64,000 nt of DNA from UBA7672 sp044224605 (GTDB taxonomy: Bacteria; Pseudomonadota; Alphaproteobacteria; Caulobacterales; Hyphomonadaceae). Numbering within the stretch: the first letter of the stretch is position 1; the number at the start of each line of letters is the position of its first letter. Shown here piece by piece: positions 1 through 8,500 of the stretch. The notes beneath the pieces were generated by a model. The model made no database searches. It was not told the origin of the DNA and was given only the letters and a program-made list of their open reading frames with translations. The position numbers and the translations under genes were made by a program. The DNA is taken from NCBI GenBank assembly GCA_044224605.1, contig JBGAKC010000004.1, positions 62,001-126,000 on the forward strand. Direction: 5' to 3'.

Positions 1-1666
1 GGTTTCTTGCATCTACGGCATTGGCAGCGTCGAGACTTACTCGGCGATGACATTTGAACTGGCGCAGGGTGAAGCCAGAGATCCAAGACAAGTCGCGGCG
101 GACCTGGTGGCGTTGCAGTACAAGAGGAATGACCAGGCGTTTGGGCGGGGGACTTTCCGGTTGAAGGGCGACACGATGGATGTGTGGCCGGTTCACCAGG
201 AGGATCGGGCGTGGAAGATTTCGTTCTTTGGTGATGAAGTCGACAAGATCACTGAATTCGATCCGCTGACCGGCAAGGCGACGCGGACGATGGAGAAGAT
301 CAAGGTCTACGCCAACAGCCACTATGTGACGCCGCGGCCGACGCTGAACCAGGCGGTGGAGAGCATCAAGGAGGAGCTGCGCGGAAGGCTGAACCAGCTG
401 ACCCAGCAGGGGAAACTGCTGGAGGCCCAGAGGCTTGAGCAGCGCACGCAGTTCGACATGGAGATGATGACGGCCACGGGCTCCTGCGCCGGCATCGAGA
501 ACTACAGCCGCTATCTCACCGGCCGGCGCCCCGGCGAGCCGCCGCCCACATTGTTCGAATATCTGCCGGACAACGCCATCATCTTCGTCGACGAGAGCCA
601 CCAGACCATCCCCCAGATCGGCGCGATGTTCCGCGGCGACTTCAACCGCAAGTTCACGCTCTCCGAATTCGGCTTCCGCCTGCCAAGCTGCCTCGACAAC
701 CGCCCGCTGAAATTCGACGAGTGGGAGAAGATGCGCCCGCAGACCGTGCACGTCTCGGCCACCCCGGGCCCGTGGGAGCTCAACCAGACCGGCGGCGTCT
801 TCACCGAACAGATCATCCGCCCCACGCACCTGATCGACCCGCCGGTCGAGATCCGGCCGGTCTACAAGGACAATTCCAACCAGGTCGATGACTGCATCCA
901 CGAGGTGAAGGAGACGGCCAAGAAAGGTTTTCGCTCGCTCGTGACGACCCTCACCAAGAAGATGGCCGAGCAGCTGACCGAGCACATGACCGAGATGGGC
1001 GTGAAGGTGCGCTACATGCACTCCGACGTCGACACGATCGAGCGCATCGAGATCATCCGCGACCTCCGCCTCGGCAAGTTCGACTGCCTGATCGGCATCA
1101 ACCTCCTGCGCGAGGGCCTCGACATTCCCGAATGCGCCTTTGTCGGCATCCTCGATGCGGACAAGGAAGGCTTCCTGCGCTCCGAGACGTCGCTGATCCA
1201 GACGATCGGCCGCGCGGCGCGCAACAGCGAGGCCAAGGTCGTGCTCTATGCCGACACCATCACCGGTTCGATGGAGCGCGCGATGGCCGAGACGGCGCGC
1301 CGCCGCCAGAAGCAGGAACAGTTCAACCTCGAGCACGGCTTCACGCCAAAGACGGTGTTCTCAGGCGTCAAGGATGTGCTCGAGGGCGTGACGTCGAAGG
1401 CGGCGCAGGGCCTCCTGCCGCGCGGGCGCGACCCCAACAAGCGCGGCCGCGGCGCCACGCTGCCGGGGATGGAGGAGGAGGGCGCAGAGTATATCGGCAA
1501 GGGCCACAACCTCACGCGCGTCATCGACGAGATGGAGAAGCAGATGCGCGAAGCCGCCGCCAACCTCGAATTCGAGGAAGCCGCCCGCCTGCGCGACGAG
1601 GTCAAGAAGCTCCGCGACACGGAGATCGGCCTCGGCGTCGAAGCCGTGCTGCCGCCGGCGGATTAG
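1..1666 (+). CDS. uvrB: UvrABC system protein B, 3' part (5' end outside the window)
   Basis: DNA damage-verifying helicase subunit of nucleotide excision repair; it receives DNA from UvrA and recruits UvrC. The reading frame is open from base 2, where residues VSCIYGIGSVETYSA precede the first ATG at 47, so the gene starts upstream. About 554 residues of a protein usually near 670-730 are present. Visible landmarks are the VSATPGPWE stretch, the helicase motif QTIGRAARN, and a C-terminal UVR domain (FEEAARLRDEVKKLR) that contacts UvrC. The N-terminal P-loop lies outside the window. The last 33 bases reappear in a diverged copy 224 bp downstream. Regulation is not visible because the promoter is missing. 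Confidence 0.97.
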   Translation, partial: VSCIYGIGSVETYSAMTFELAQGEARDPRQVAADLVALQYKRNDQAFGRGTFRLKGDTMDVWPVHQEDRAWKISFFGDEVDKITEFDPLTGKATRTMEKIKVYANSHYVTPRPTLNQAVESIKEELRGRLNQLTQQGKLLEAQRLEQRTQFDMEMMTATGSCAGIENYSRYLTGRRPGEPPPTLFEYLPDNAIIFVDESHQTIPQIGAMFRGDFNRKFTLSEFGFRLPSCLDNRPLKFDEWEKMRPQTVHVSATPGPWELNQTGGVFTEQIIRPTHLIDPPVEIRPVYKDNSNQVDDCIHEVKETAKKGFRSLVTTLTKKMAEQLTEHMTEMGVKVRYMHSDVDTIERIEIIRDLRLGKFDCLIGINLLREGLDIPECAFVGILDADKEGFLRSETSLIQTIGRAARNSEAKVVLYADTITGSMERAMAETARRRQKQEQFNLEHGFTPKTVFSGVKDVLEGVTSKAAQGLLPRGRDPNKRGRGATLPGMEEEGAEYIGKGHNLTRVIDEMEKQMREAAANLEFEEAARLRDEVKKLRDTEIGLGVEAVLPPAD

Positions 1667-1890
1667 GGCAGGGTGGTTCCGTGGGCCGGAAGAGCGGGCG
1701 TGAGGAGCTCAGGGCCCGGCGGCAGACCGTGGGCGAGGCGAGCCCACCGGAAGGACGCAAGCCCCAAGCCGAGCGAGCAGGTTATGTACGCTCTGGCCGA
1801 GGGGTTCCTGAGTAGCGTGCTGAGATTGTTGCTGCGCGCCGTGGGGGTGTAGGCGTGGGCGTTGGGGCCGTGCTGCCGCTGGCGGATTAG
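1634..1890 (+). repeat. diverged direct repeat of the uvrB 3' end (1634-1666 and 1858-1890)
   Basis: The final 33 bases of uvrB, ending in GGCGGATTAG, recur at 1858-1890 with 29 of 33 positions identical. The copies are 224 bp apart. The intervening DNA (1667-1857) holds no convincing gene; a short hairpin with arms GTGGGC and GCCCAC is visible near 1728-1748. The second copy ends in the same in-frame TAG. This looks like an old duplication of the gene's tail or an insertion that duplicated it. Confidence 0.7.
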
Positions 1891-1934
1891 TAGACAGCGC
1901 CTCCGCGGGAGGCGCACCAAGGGAAGGGGAACGC

Positions 1935-2315
1935 ATGACCACGAAGCCCGAACACATGGACAGCAAGCGCGGCCTTTATCTCGCTGTCTTCTACAGCAAC
2001 AAGACCTCGCCGAAGTGGCGGGCCTGGTATGCAATGACAGAGGCGGAGCAGAAGGCGGTGCAAGCTGTCGGGATTCCCGCCCTCAAGAAGTGGGACGAAG
2101 ACCACGCCGCCGACATCGTCTATGCTGGCGGCCCGCTCGGCCCCACCAAGCGCACGTCGGATGCCGGCATCGCCGACGTCGTGAACGAGCTCACCGTCTT
2201 CATGGTCGTGCGCGCCCCCTCGCACGAAGCTGCCGCGAAACTGTTCGAGGGCCACCCCCACATGACGATCTTCCCGTGCGACAGCGTCGATGTGATGCCG
2301 CTGCTTGGTCCGTGA
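1935..2315 (+). CDS. YCII-related domain protein
   Basis: A 126-residue soluble protein with the general look of the YCII/YciI fold (ferredoxin-like alpha/beta): an opening beta strand (LYLAVFYSN), a central GGPLGPTKR segment, and a late strand followed by PHMTIFPCDSVDVMPLL. The fold is known from small enzymes and dimerisation modules, but substrates are mostly unknown. ATG at 1935 follows a purine-rich stretch (aagggaagggga) that can serve as ribosome binding site. It is followed at 2381 by another small gene on the same strand. The product assignment is by fold resemblance only, and no catalytic role is claimed. Confidence 0.7.
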   Translation: MTTKPEHMDSKRGLYLAVFYSNKTSPKWRAWYAMTEAEQKAVQAVGIPALKKWDEDHAADIVYAGGPLGPTKRTSDAGIADVVNELTVFMVVRAPSHEAAAKLFEGHPHMTIFPCDSVDVMPLLGP

Positions 2316-2380
2316 GGGCGAGCCGCTTCGACAATGAACTCTTTGGACGATAAGCAAAATGGACTGTGTGGAGACCCAAC

Positions 2381-2806
2381 ATGACCATCCCGCCCACGAT
2401 TGAACGCTGGCATCGTATTGCGCTGGAGAGGCGGGCGGACGAGCTCGCGTCGATACTGGCTGAGGACGCTGTGTTCGAGAGCCCCGTCGTGCACACGCCG
2501 CAGAAGGGGCGGGCGATTGTCGAGGCCTACCTGCGCGGGGCGCTGCAGGTGCTGAACACGCAGCACTTCCGGTATGGCGAGGAGTGGTTCTCCAGCAAGG
2601 AGGGCGGCGCGGGGTCGGCCGTGCTGGAGTTCTTCTCGGAGATCGACGGGATCACGATCAACGGGATCGACATCATCACCTGGAACGCAGCCGGGCTGAT
2701 CACGCACTTCAAGGTCATGGTGCGGCCGCTGAAGGCGATCAACATGCTGCACCAGAAGATGGGGGAGTACCTGGTGAGCACGGGGGCGGTGAAGCTGAAG
2801 AGCTAG
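2381..2806 (+). CDS. SnoaL/NTF2-like fold protein
   Basis: A 141-residue protein typical of the SnoaL-like/NTF2 superfamily. It has an N-terminal helix (IERWHRIALERRADELASIL), then AEDAVFESPVVHTPQKGRA, then strands ending in FKVMVRPLKAINMLHQKMG. Members are cone-shaped barrels with a pocket, used as isomerases, cyclases or binding proteins; the substrate here cannot be read from sequence. I chose the ATG at 2381 rather than an upstream in-frame GTG at 2366 because family members start just before the first helix. It follows the YCII-like gene by 65 bp and may share its transcript. Confidence 0.75.
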   Translation: MTIPPTIERWHRIALERRADELASILAEDAVFESPVVHTPQKGRAIVEAYLRGALQVLNTQHFRYGEEWFSSKEGGAGSAVLEFFSEIDGITINGIDIITWNAAGLITHFKVMVRPLKAINMLHQKMGEYLVSTGAVKLKS

Positions 2807-2816
2807 ACTCTGTAAA

Positions 2817-3053
2817 CTATTGGCGCTTCGACTTCATTCGAACGCCGGGCGCATCGTGGTTGGTGAATTCGACGCCCGCCTTGTCAAAGGCCTTCTCGAT
2901 CGAATCGAGCGTCGAGACCTTGGTTGCGTCCAACGACCCTTTCATTCGTTCGAGCCGTTTTATCGTTTCGACCGACAAGCCGGCTTTTTCGGCTAGGGTG
3001 GACTGGCTCCAGTCCAACAGGGCGCGTGCAGCTCGCAATTGGCCAGACGTCAT
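2817..3053 (-). CDS. small XRE-type helix-turn-helix regulator
   Basis: A 78-residue DNA-binding protein that is almost entirely one HTH_XRE domain. It opens with MTSGQLRAARALLDWSQSTL, followed by AEKAGLSVETIKRLERMKGS (recognition helix) and a C-terminal segment (SIEKAFDKAGVEFTNHDA) commonly seen in short alphaproteobacterial Xre proteins. The frame is open further upstream, but the ATG at 3053 starts the domain exactly where family members begin. A 6-bp-arm dyad (3066-3083) lies 12 bp ahead of this start, which suggests autoregulation. It is divergent from the gene at 3203. No toxin partner is adjacent, so an antitoxin role is not supported. Confidence 0.85.
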   Translation of the reverse strand: MTSGQLRAARALLDWSQSTLAEKAGLSVETIKRLERMKGSLDATKVSTLDSIEKAFDKAGVEFTNHDAPGVRMKSKRQ

Positions 3054-3065
3054 TTTTGCTCTTTT

Positions 3066-3083
3066 AGTGCAACGGAATGCACT
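3066..3083. promoter_or_regulatory. candidate operator of the XRE regulator
   Basis: AGTGCA-N6-TGCACT, perfect 6-bp arms with a 6-bp spacer, placed 12 bp upstream of the start codon of the XRE gene on the minus strand. On the plus strand a TTGACA hexamer follows at 3091-3096, a possible -35 element for the divergent gene at 3203, although no good -10 was found at the right spacing. Position and symmetry fit a site for a dimeric HTH protein. Confidence 0.45.
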
Positions 3084-3202
3084 TTTTGTGTTGACACGCC
3101 TTGGGCATTGGGATACCCATAAGGTGTATCGCTCTAAGTAGCTGATTCCGCGCGCCTGGGCCACGTCCTGCGCGCCAGCGATCCCATGTGTGCGGAGTTG
3201 CC

Positions 3203-3673
3203 ATGGCCACAAGCTCGAGAACAACGTCTGTGGCTGTGAGAGATCTCGCCCCCTCAACCCTTGCTCCAGAAGTGCAGGCCGATCGCACGATCCTCGATCG
3301 TGTATCTAGTTGGATCGCTCGGCACGATCGATTGGACGAGGTGCAGAGAGAGTGGCAGCAGCTCGAGAGTGCGCTCTTTGCAAAAGCCGCCACCCTAAAG
3401 ATCAGCTGTGATGCGGCGATGAGGGGCAACCTAGCCGAGGCCAAGCATATGCGAGCGCTCGATGTCGAGATCGGGGCGAGTTATCGCGACCTTGCTGTTG
3501 AGGCTGGTGAAATTCGGGCGATGAAGTCGTCGTCAGTCGCTGCCGCGTTGGCGAAAGTCGAACTAGGCCTGCGCGTGCAGGGGCCCTTCGATTGGCGCGA
3601 TCATGCTCGTCAGTTGATTGCCGATGGAATCGAGGAGCTCAAGTCCATGCTCGAAGACATTGATCGGGCTTAG
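3203..3673 (+). CDS. hypothetical protein, helical
   Basis: A 156-residue soluble protein that I do not recognise. It opens with a Ser/Thr/Pro-rich tail and continues as a largely alpha-helical protein, including a likely amphipathic helix (DEVQREWQQLESALFAKAA) and a C-terminal one (RQLIADGIEELKSMLEDIDRA). No signal peptide, membrane segment or Cys/His cluster is visible. The ATG at 3203 is preferred over an in-frame GTG at 3188. It is divergent from the XRE regulator with only about 150 bp between starts, so the regulator may control it. The region from here to about 4.8 kb has less regular codon use than its neighbours and may be acquired DNA. Confidence 0.6.
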   Translation: MATSSRTTSVAVRDLAPSTLAPEVQADRTILDRVSSWIARHDRLDEVQREWQQLESALFAKAATLKISCDAAMRGNLAEAKHMRALDVEIGASYRDLAVEAGEIRAMKSSSVAAALAKVELGLRVQGPFDWRDHARQLIADGIEELKSMLEDIDRA

Positions 3674-3783
3674 AAACACCATCTGAGCCAGCCTGCACGT
3701 TGGACCTTCGCCCAGGCGCCCTTTTTTGCAATCCATTGCGCTGCCCCCCGCAACTGGCCCTATGATAGTATGCGAAGGAAGCC

Positions 3784-3933
3784 ATGAAGGAGATGCTGGG
3801 CATCCTGGCTGCTCTGGCGCTCGGCGGATGCGCGTCTGGGCCGGTCGTGAGGATGTCCGCCGCGTTTTCCACATCGCAGCCTTCGTCGCCAGCAGGTGCG
3901 ATCCGGCTCCCAAAGCCGTCCGCGACCTCATGA
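3784..3933 (+). CDS. possible small lipoprotein
   Basis: A 49-residue reading frame beginning MKEMLGILAALALGGCASGP, a compact signal peptide with a lipobox whose cysteine would be residue 16. The ATG is preceded by AAGGAAG five bases upstream, a good ribosome binding site. The remainder (Ser/Pro/Ala-rich, ending SATS) has no domain. Such short entericidin-like lipoproteins occur in many proteobacteria, but I cannot name this one. It is the only coding candidate I support in the 433 bp between the genes ending at 3673 and 4107. Confidence 0.45.
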   Translation: MKEMLGILAALALGGCASGPVVRMSAAFSTSQPSSPAGAIRLPKPSATS

Positions 3934-4075
3934 AGGCCGCCGGAAAACTCACAAAGGTCGCCATCCTCGCCATCGCCAGAAAGCACCTTGCCAACCTCAA
4001 CGCCGTGCTCCGCGATCAGAGCGATTACGCCTGAAACAAGACAGTTTCTCCGTCTTGCGTGCAAGGGCGCGCAAT

Positions 4076-4104
4076 CCACCTCTCCCCGCCTGCGGCGAGG
4101 GAGG
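4076..4104. repeat. REP-like palindrome (CCACCTCTCCCCGCC / GGCGAGGGAGG)
   Basis: An imperfect GC-rich hairpin with arms CCTCTCCCCGCC and GGCGAGGGAGG around a TGC loop. Extragenic palindromes of this CTCTCCCC type are common in alphaproteobacterial genomes. Only this copy was noticed in the window, so its repeat status is inferred from resemblance. It sits between the small lipoprotein frame and the 3' end of the gene at 4107. Confidence 0.35.
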
Positions 4105-4106
4105 AC

Positions 4107-4454
4107 TCACGTACGCGGCTTGTGGGGGACGCGTTCGGACTCCTGCAGGTCCGAGAGGGTGTACATCATGCGGGTGCGGAGATCGCGCGCGGCGTCGAGG
4201 GCGGCGTGCTCCTGGTCGCTGAGCGTGTACTTGCCCGGGTCCGACCTGATGCCGAGCGCGTTGAGGCGTCCGGTGATGGCGTCGAGCTGGCGGACGCAGC
4301 GGTTGCCGGTCTCGCGCATTTCCTCGAGGCGGATCGCCGGCGCGCGGTACTGGTCGAGCATGCCGGTGAGGTTGGCGAGGTCAGCGCGCAGCCGGCCGGC
4401 ATAGGCGATGGCGTCGGCTGCGCGCTCGTGATGGGAGAAGGGCGGATGCTTCAT
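4107..4454 (-). CDS. hypothetical helical protein
   Basis: A 115-residue soluble protein, second gene of a two-gene minus-strand unit: its ATG overlaps the stop of the preceding gene by four bases (ATGA), a sign of translational coupling. It is predicted mostly helical (ADAIAYAGRLRADLANLTGM, then LRTRMMYTLSDLQESERV). There is no signal peptide, metal site or recognisable domain. The function is unknown; the coupling suggests the two products act together. Confidence 0.6.
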   Translation of the reverse strand: MKHPPFSHHERAADAIAYAGRLRADLANLTGMLDQYRAPAIRLEEMRETGNRCVRQLDAITGRLNALGIRSDPGKYTLSDQEHAALDAARDLRTRMMYTLSDLQESERVPHKPRT

Positions 4455-4699
4455 TCGGGCGTCGCGAGCTTCGCGGTGCGGCGGCGGATCTCGGCTTCGA
4501 TCTTCGGGATCGCGAGGATGGCGGTAGCGTGCTTGGGGTGTTCCGGCTCGCGCGAGATGCGTTCGGCGGAGCTCTGGTAGGCGCGAAGCTGATGGTCAGT
4601 CATGCCGGGCAGGCGCTGGGACAGGGAAGGCAGCTTGCCGAGGGGCGAGACGGCGGTGTCGTCATTGGTGGGCGCAGGGGGGCTCTTGCGCTCTGACAT
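4451..4699 (-). CDS. hypothetical protein, first gene of a coupled pair
   Basis: An 82-residue protein starting at the ATG at 4699 (MSERKSPPAPTNDDTAVSPL). The frame is open upstream to 4834, but the extra residues look non-coding. After a disordered Pro/Ser-rich N-terminus comes a helical core (MTDHQLRAYQSSAERISREP) and an Arg/Lys-rich tail (EIRRRTAKLA). Its stop overlaps the start of the 4107-4454 gene. A TGATAA-CC-TTATCA dyad lies about 120 bp upstream. No function is assigned. Confidence 0.55.
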   Translation of the reverse strand: MSERKSPPAPTNDDTAVSPLGKLPSLSQRLPGMTDHQLRAYQSSAERISREPEHPKHATAILAIPKIEAEIRRRTAKLATPE

Positions 4700-4819
4700 G
4701 CGCGGGGGAGTGCTCAATTGAGGCTGCCTTTGCTGGAGGACGTGGAAGTCCTGGCAAATACCTCGCCGAGGCCAGAAGGCGGGTCGAAACCGGAAAACCG
4801 GAGCGACTCTTGGGTGTAT

Positions 4820-4833
4820 TGATAACCTTATCA
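4820..4833. promoter_or_regulatory. perfect dyad TGATAA-CC-TTATCA
   Basis: A 14-bp palindrome with 6-bp arms between the 3' end of the Lrp-type gene and the start of the two-gene unit at 4699. It is A/T-rich in GC-rich surroundings, which suits an operator or promoter-proximal site. Which protein binds is unknown. Confidence 0.35.
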
Positions 4834-4892
4834 CACAATGCGGCTTCTGGCGCGCGAAAAGCGCGGCGGCAGCCGCAGGCGGGTTTTCTGGC

Positions 4893-5393
4893 CTAGCGGT
4901 CCTGAGTCGGAACGTACGGGCTGATGAGCCCGAGCGGGGCGGCGGTCGTGCGCTTGGCGATGTTGACGATGATGCGGGACTGGATGTCCGACACCAGGCC
5001 GAGCGCCAGGATCTTGTCGCGCAGGAAGGCGTCGTAGGCGTGCATGTCCGTCGTGACGATGCGCATCACATAGTCGACCGCGCCGGTGACCGTCATGCAC
5101 TCGATGCACTCCGGCCAGGTGCGCACGGCCTTCTCGAACTTCTCGAGGTTTTCCCGCGAGGGGAGTTGAAGCTTTACGTTGGCCACAACTTCGAAGTTCA
5201 ATCCGAGCTTGTCGTAGTTGAGCAATGTGACGCGACGGGCGATGATGCCCTGTTCCTCCATGCGCTTGATGCGGCGCCAGCAGGGGCTGGAGGAAAGACC
5301 CACCTTCTCGGCGATCTCGGCCACGGAGAGGGCGGCGTCACGCTGGATGAGGTCGAGGATTTTCGCGTCGATGGCGTCAAGTTCGGCGGCCAT
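4893..5393 (-). CDS. Lrp/AsnC family transcriptional regulator
   Basis: A 166-residue feast/famine regulator. The N-terminal winged HTH covers about residues 5-60 (DAIDAKILDLIQRDAALSVA, then LSSSPCWRRIKRMEEQGII). The C-terminal RAM/ligand-binding domain contains ECIECMTVTGAVDYVMRI and the closing ILALGLVSDIQSRIIV. The ATG at 5393 was chosen because the HTH begins immediately after it; the frame is open upstream. It is divergent from the indolepyruvate oxidoreductase gene, whose 2-oxoacid substrate derives from an amino acid. Lrp paralogues beside this enzyme usually control it in response to aromatic or branched-chain amino acids; that function is inferred from position. Confidence 0.93.
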   Translation of the reverse strand: MAAELDAIDAKILDLIQRDAALSVAEIAEKVGLSSSPCWRRIKRMEEQGIIARRVTLLNYDKLGLNFEVVANVKLQLPSRENLEKFEKAVRTWPECIECMTVTGAVDYVMRIVTTDMHAYDAFLRDKILALGLVSDIQSRIIVNIAKRTTAAPLGLISPYVPTQDR

Positions 5394-5415
5394 GTTTTGC
5401 TGTCCTAAGTCGCGT

Positions 5416-5498
5416 TTGTAGTACAATCGTGCCGGCGTAATGCCAGATCGCGCACCGAATGGCAAATACTTCCTGCGATATTGAGCAATATATTTGCC
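5416..5498. promoter_or_regulatory. dyad elements in the lrp-iorAB divergent promoter region
   Basis: Three inverted repeats lie within 83 bp: TTGTA-G-TACAA (5416-5426), GGCAAATA-N22-TATTTGCC (5461-5498, perfect 8-bp arms) and, nested inside the latter, ATATTG-AG-CAATAT (5478-5491, perfect 6-bp arms). Lrp-family octamers bind several spaced A/T-rich palindromes, so this arrangement between regulator and target is what such control would look like. Confidence 0.55.
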
Positions 5499-5530
5499 GT
5501 GGCCATATGCCCCCTTAGGAGGCTCGCGAC

Positions 5531-8500
5531 TTGAAGCACGGCAGCCCTGTATCCGGCGGTATATCCCTCGATGACAAGTACCTGCTCGAAAGCGGGCGGG
5601 CTTTCATGACGGGCATCCAGGCGCTCGTGCGCCTGCCGCTCGACCGGAAGAGGCTGGACCGCAAATCAGGCCTGAATACGGCGGGGTTCATTTCCGGGTA
5701 TCGTGGCTCGCCGCTGGGCGGGTACGACCAGCAGCTGCGCGCAGCCGGCAAGCTGATTGAGGCGCACGATGTGAAGCTGTGGGAGGGCCTCAACGAGGAC
5801 CTCGGCGCCACGGCGGTTTGGGGCTCGCAGCAGACGCACATCTTCCCGGGCGCGAAGTTCGATGGCGTGTTCGGCATCTGGTACGGCAAGGCGCCGGGCG
5901 TTGACCGCACGGGCGATGTGTTCAAGCACGCGAACATGGCGGGGACGGACCCCAAGGGCGGCGTTCTGGCGCTGTGCGGGGACGATCCGAACTCGAAATC
6001 GTCGACGCTGGCTTCGCAATCCGAGTTCGCGATGATCGATGCGGAGATGCCGGTGCTGGCGCCGGCGTCGATCCAGGAAGTTCTCGACTATGGCCTGATC
6101 GGGCTGGAGCTGTCGCGGTATTCGGGGCTGTGGGTCTCGATGATCTGCCTGGCGGATACGATGGATAGCGGGGCAGTCGTTGAGGTGGGGCTGGATCGCT
6201 ATCACGTGGTCCGGCCGACGGACTTTGCGATTCCGGATGGCGGGCTGGGGCTGCGCGTGGGCGATACGCCGCTCGGGAAGGAGAAGCGGCTGCGCGAGAT
6301 CAAGATACCGGCGGCGCAGGCCTTCGTACGGGCCAATGGCCTGGACAAGCCGCTGCTGGTTGGGAAACAGAAGAAGCTGGCCGTCATCGTGGCGGGACAG
6401 GCCTCGCGCGATGTGTTCGAGGCGCTGGCGGCGATGGGCTTGAGCCCGAGCCAAGCGGCGGATCTCGGCGTGTCGATCTTCAAGGTGGCGATGCCGTGGC
6501 CGCTGGAGCCGACGGCCATCCGGAATTTCTGCCGTGGGTTCGAGCGCGTTCTGGTGATCGAGCACAAGCGTGCGCTGATCGAACCGCAGCTGAAGGATGT
6601 TCTGTACCATTTGCCGGACAGCGAGCGTCCGATCATCGAGGGCAAGCATGACCGCGATGGCGGGAAGCTGCTCTCGGACATCGCTTCGCTGTCGACGGCG
6701 GATATCGCGCTGGCGCTGGTGGGCCGCCTGCCGGACGGGCCGCACAGAGCGAAGGCAGACCAGTATTTCGCCAAGGTTCGCGGCGCGCAGCAGGCTGTGG
6801 CCGGCATGAACCAGATCAACACGCGCAAGCCGCACTTCTGCTCGGGCTGCCCGCACAACACGTCGACGACGTTGCCGGAAGGTTCGCGTGCGCTTGCCGG
6901 TATCGGCTGCCACTACATGGCGACGTTCACGCCTGAACGCCGGACGGACATGCACACGCAGATGGGCGGGGAGGGCACGCCCTGGATCGGCCAGAGCCCG
7001 TTCACCGATGAGAAGCATGTGTTCGTCAACCTGGGCGATGGCACCTATTCGCACTCGGGCTCGCTGGCGATTCGCGCGGCGATCTCGGGCAAGGTGAACG
7101 CGACCTACAAGATCCTCTACAACGATGCGGTCGCCATGACGGGCGGGCAGCAGGTGGAATCCGGCCAGACGGTTCCGCAGATTGCACGGCAGTGCGAGGC
7201 CGAGGGCGTCAAGACCATTGTGATCGTGGCGGATGATCCGACGCGCTATGCGAGCGTGACGGACCTGCCGGAAGGCACGCGCATCTTCGACCGCAAGAAG
7301 CTCGAGGAGGTGCAGATCGAGCTGCGCGATACGCCGGGCGTGTCGGTGCTGATCTATGATCAGGTATGCGCGACGGAGAAGCGCCGCCGCATCAAGCGCG
7401 GGAAGATGGAAGCGCCGACGAAGCGCGTGTTCATCAACCAGGCGGTATGCGAGGGCTGCGGTGACTGTTCGGTGAAGTCGAACTGTCTCTCGGTCGAGCC
7501 GGTGGAGACCGAATATGGCCGCAAGCGGCAGATCAACCAGTCGACCTGCAACACGGATTATTCCTGTATCGAGGGCTTCTGCCCAAGCTTCGTGACCGTG
7601 ACGGGCGGGGATCGCAAGTCGGATGCGGAGCGGACGCCGGCGACATTTGATGTGTCGGGGCTGCCGCAGCCTGTGCTGCCGGTGCTCGGACACGAGGCGT
7701 GGAACGTGGTGTTCACGGGCGTGGGCGGCACCGGCGTGACGACGGTTGCCGCCGTGCTCGCCATGGCGGCGCATGTCGATGGCAAGGCGTCGCAGACGCT
7801 GGACATGACGGGCCTCGCGCAAAAAGGCGGGCCGGTGCTGAGCCACGTTCGCTTTGCGCTGAGCCCGGACGACATCAAGGCGGGCAAGACCCCGCCGGCT
7901 TCGGCCGACGTGATCATTGCGTGCGATCTGGTGGTGGCGTCGTCGGGCGATGCACTGGTGATGTTCGACAAGGCGCGCACGGCCGTGGTGGCGAACCATG
8001 ACGTGACGCCGACCAAGGAGATCATCGAGAACCGGAATGTGCGGTTTGACCCGGACCTGCTGACGGCGCGGGTGCGGTCGCGGGCGAAGAGCTTCGCGGC
8101 GACGAATGCGGAAGCGCTGGCCGAGCATCATTTCGGCGATGCGATCTACACCAACATGATCATGCTGGGCATGGCGTACCAGAACGGGTTGATCCCGATT
8201 TCGGAAGCCGCGATCAAGGAAGCCAACCGCCTGAATAAAGTGAAGGTCAAGGAGAACGCGGCGGCGTTTGACCTCGGCCGGATCGCTGCAGTGAACCCGG
8301 ACCTCGTGCAGGCTGCGGCGCCGAAGCGGCCGGAGATCGAGCCGCTGAAGCTCGACGAGCTGATCGCGCGTCGCGCAGAGATGCTGAAGGCATACCAGAA
8401 CGCGGCTTATGCCGATCTCTATGAGGCGCGCGTGGCGCGCGTGCGGGCGGCCGAGAGCAATCTCGGCCTTGGCGAACAGCTGACCATGGCGGCGGCGACG

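Noticed and set aside
3563..4079. Two overlapping minus-strand frames opposite the small lipoprotein region
   Set aside because: No ribosome binding site or protein-like composition; they run through the 3' end of the plus-strand gene at 3203.
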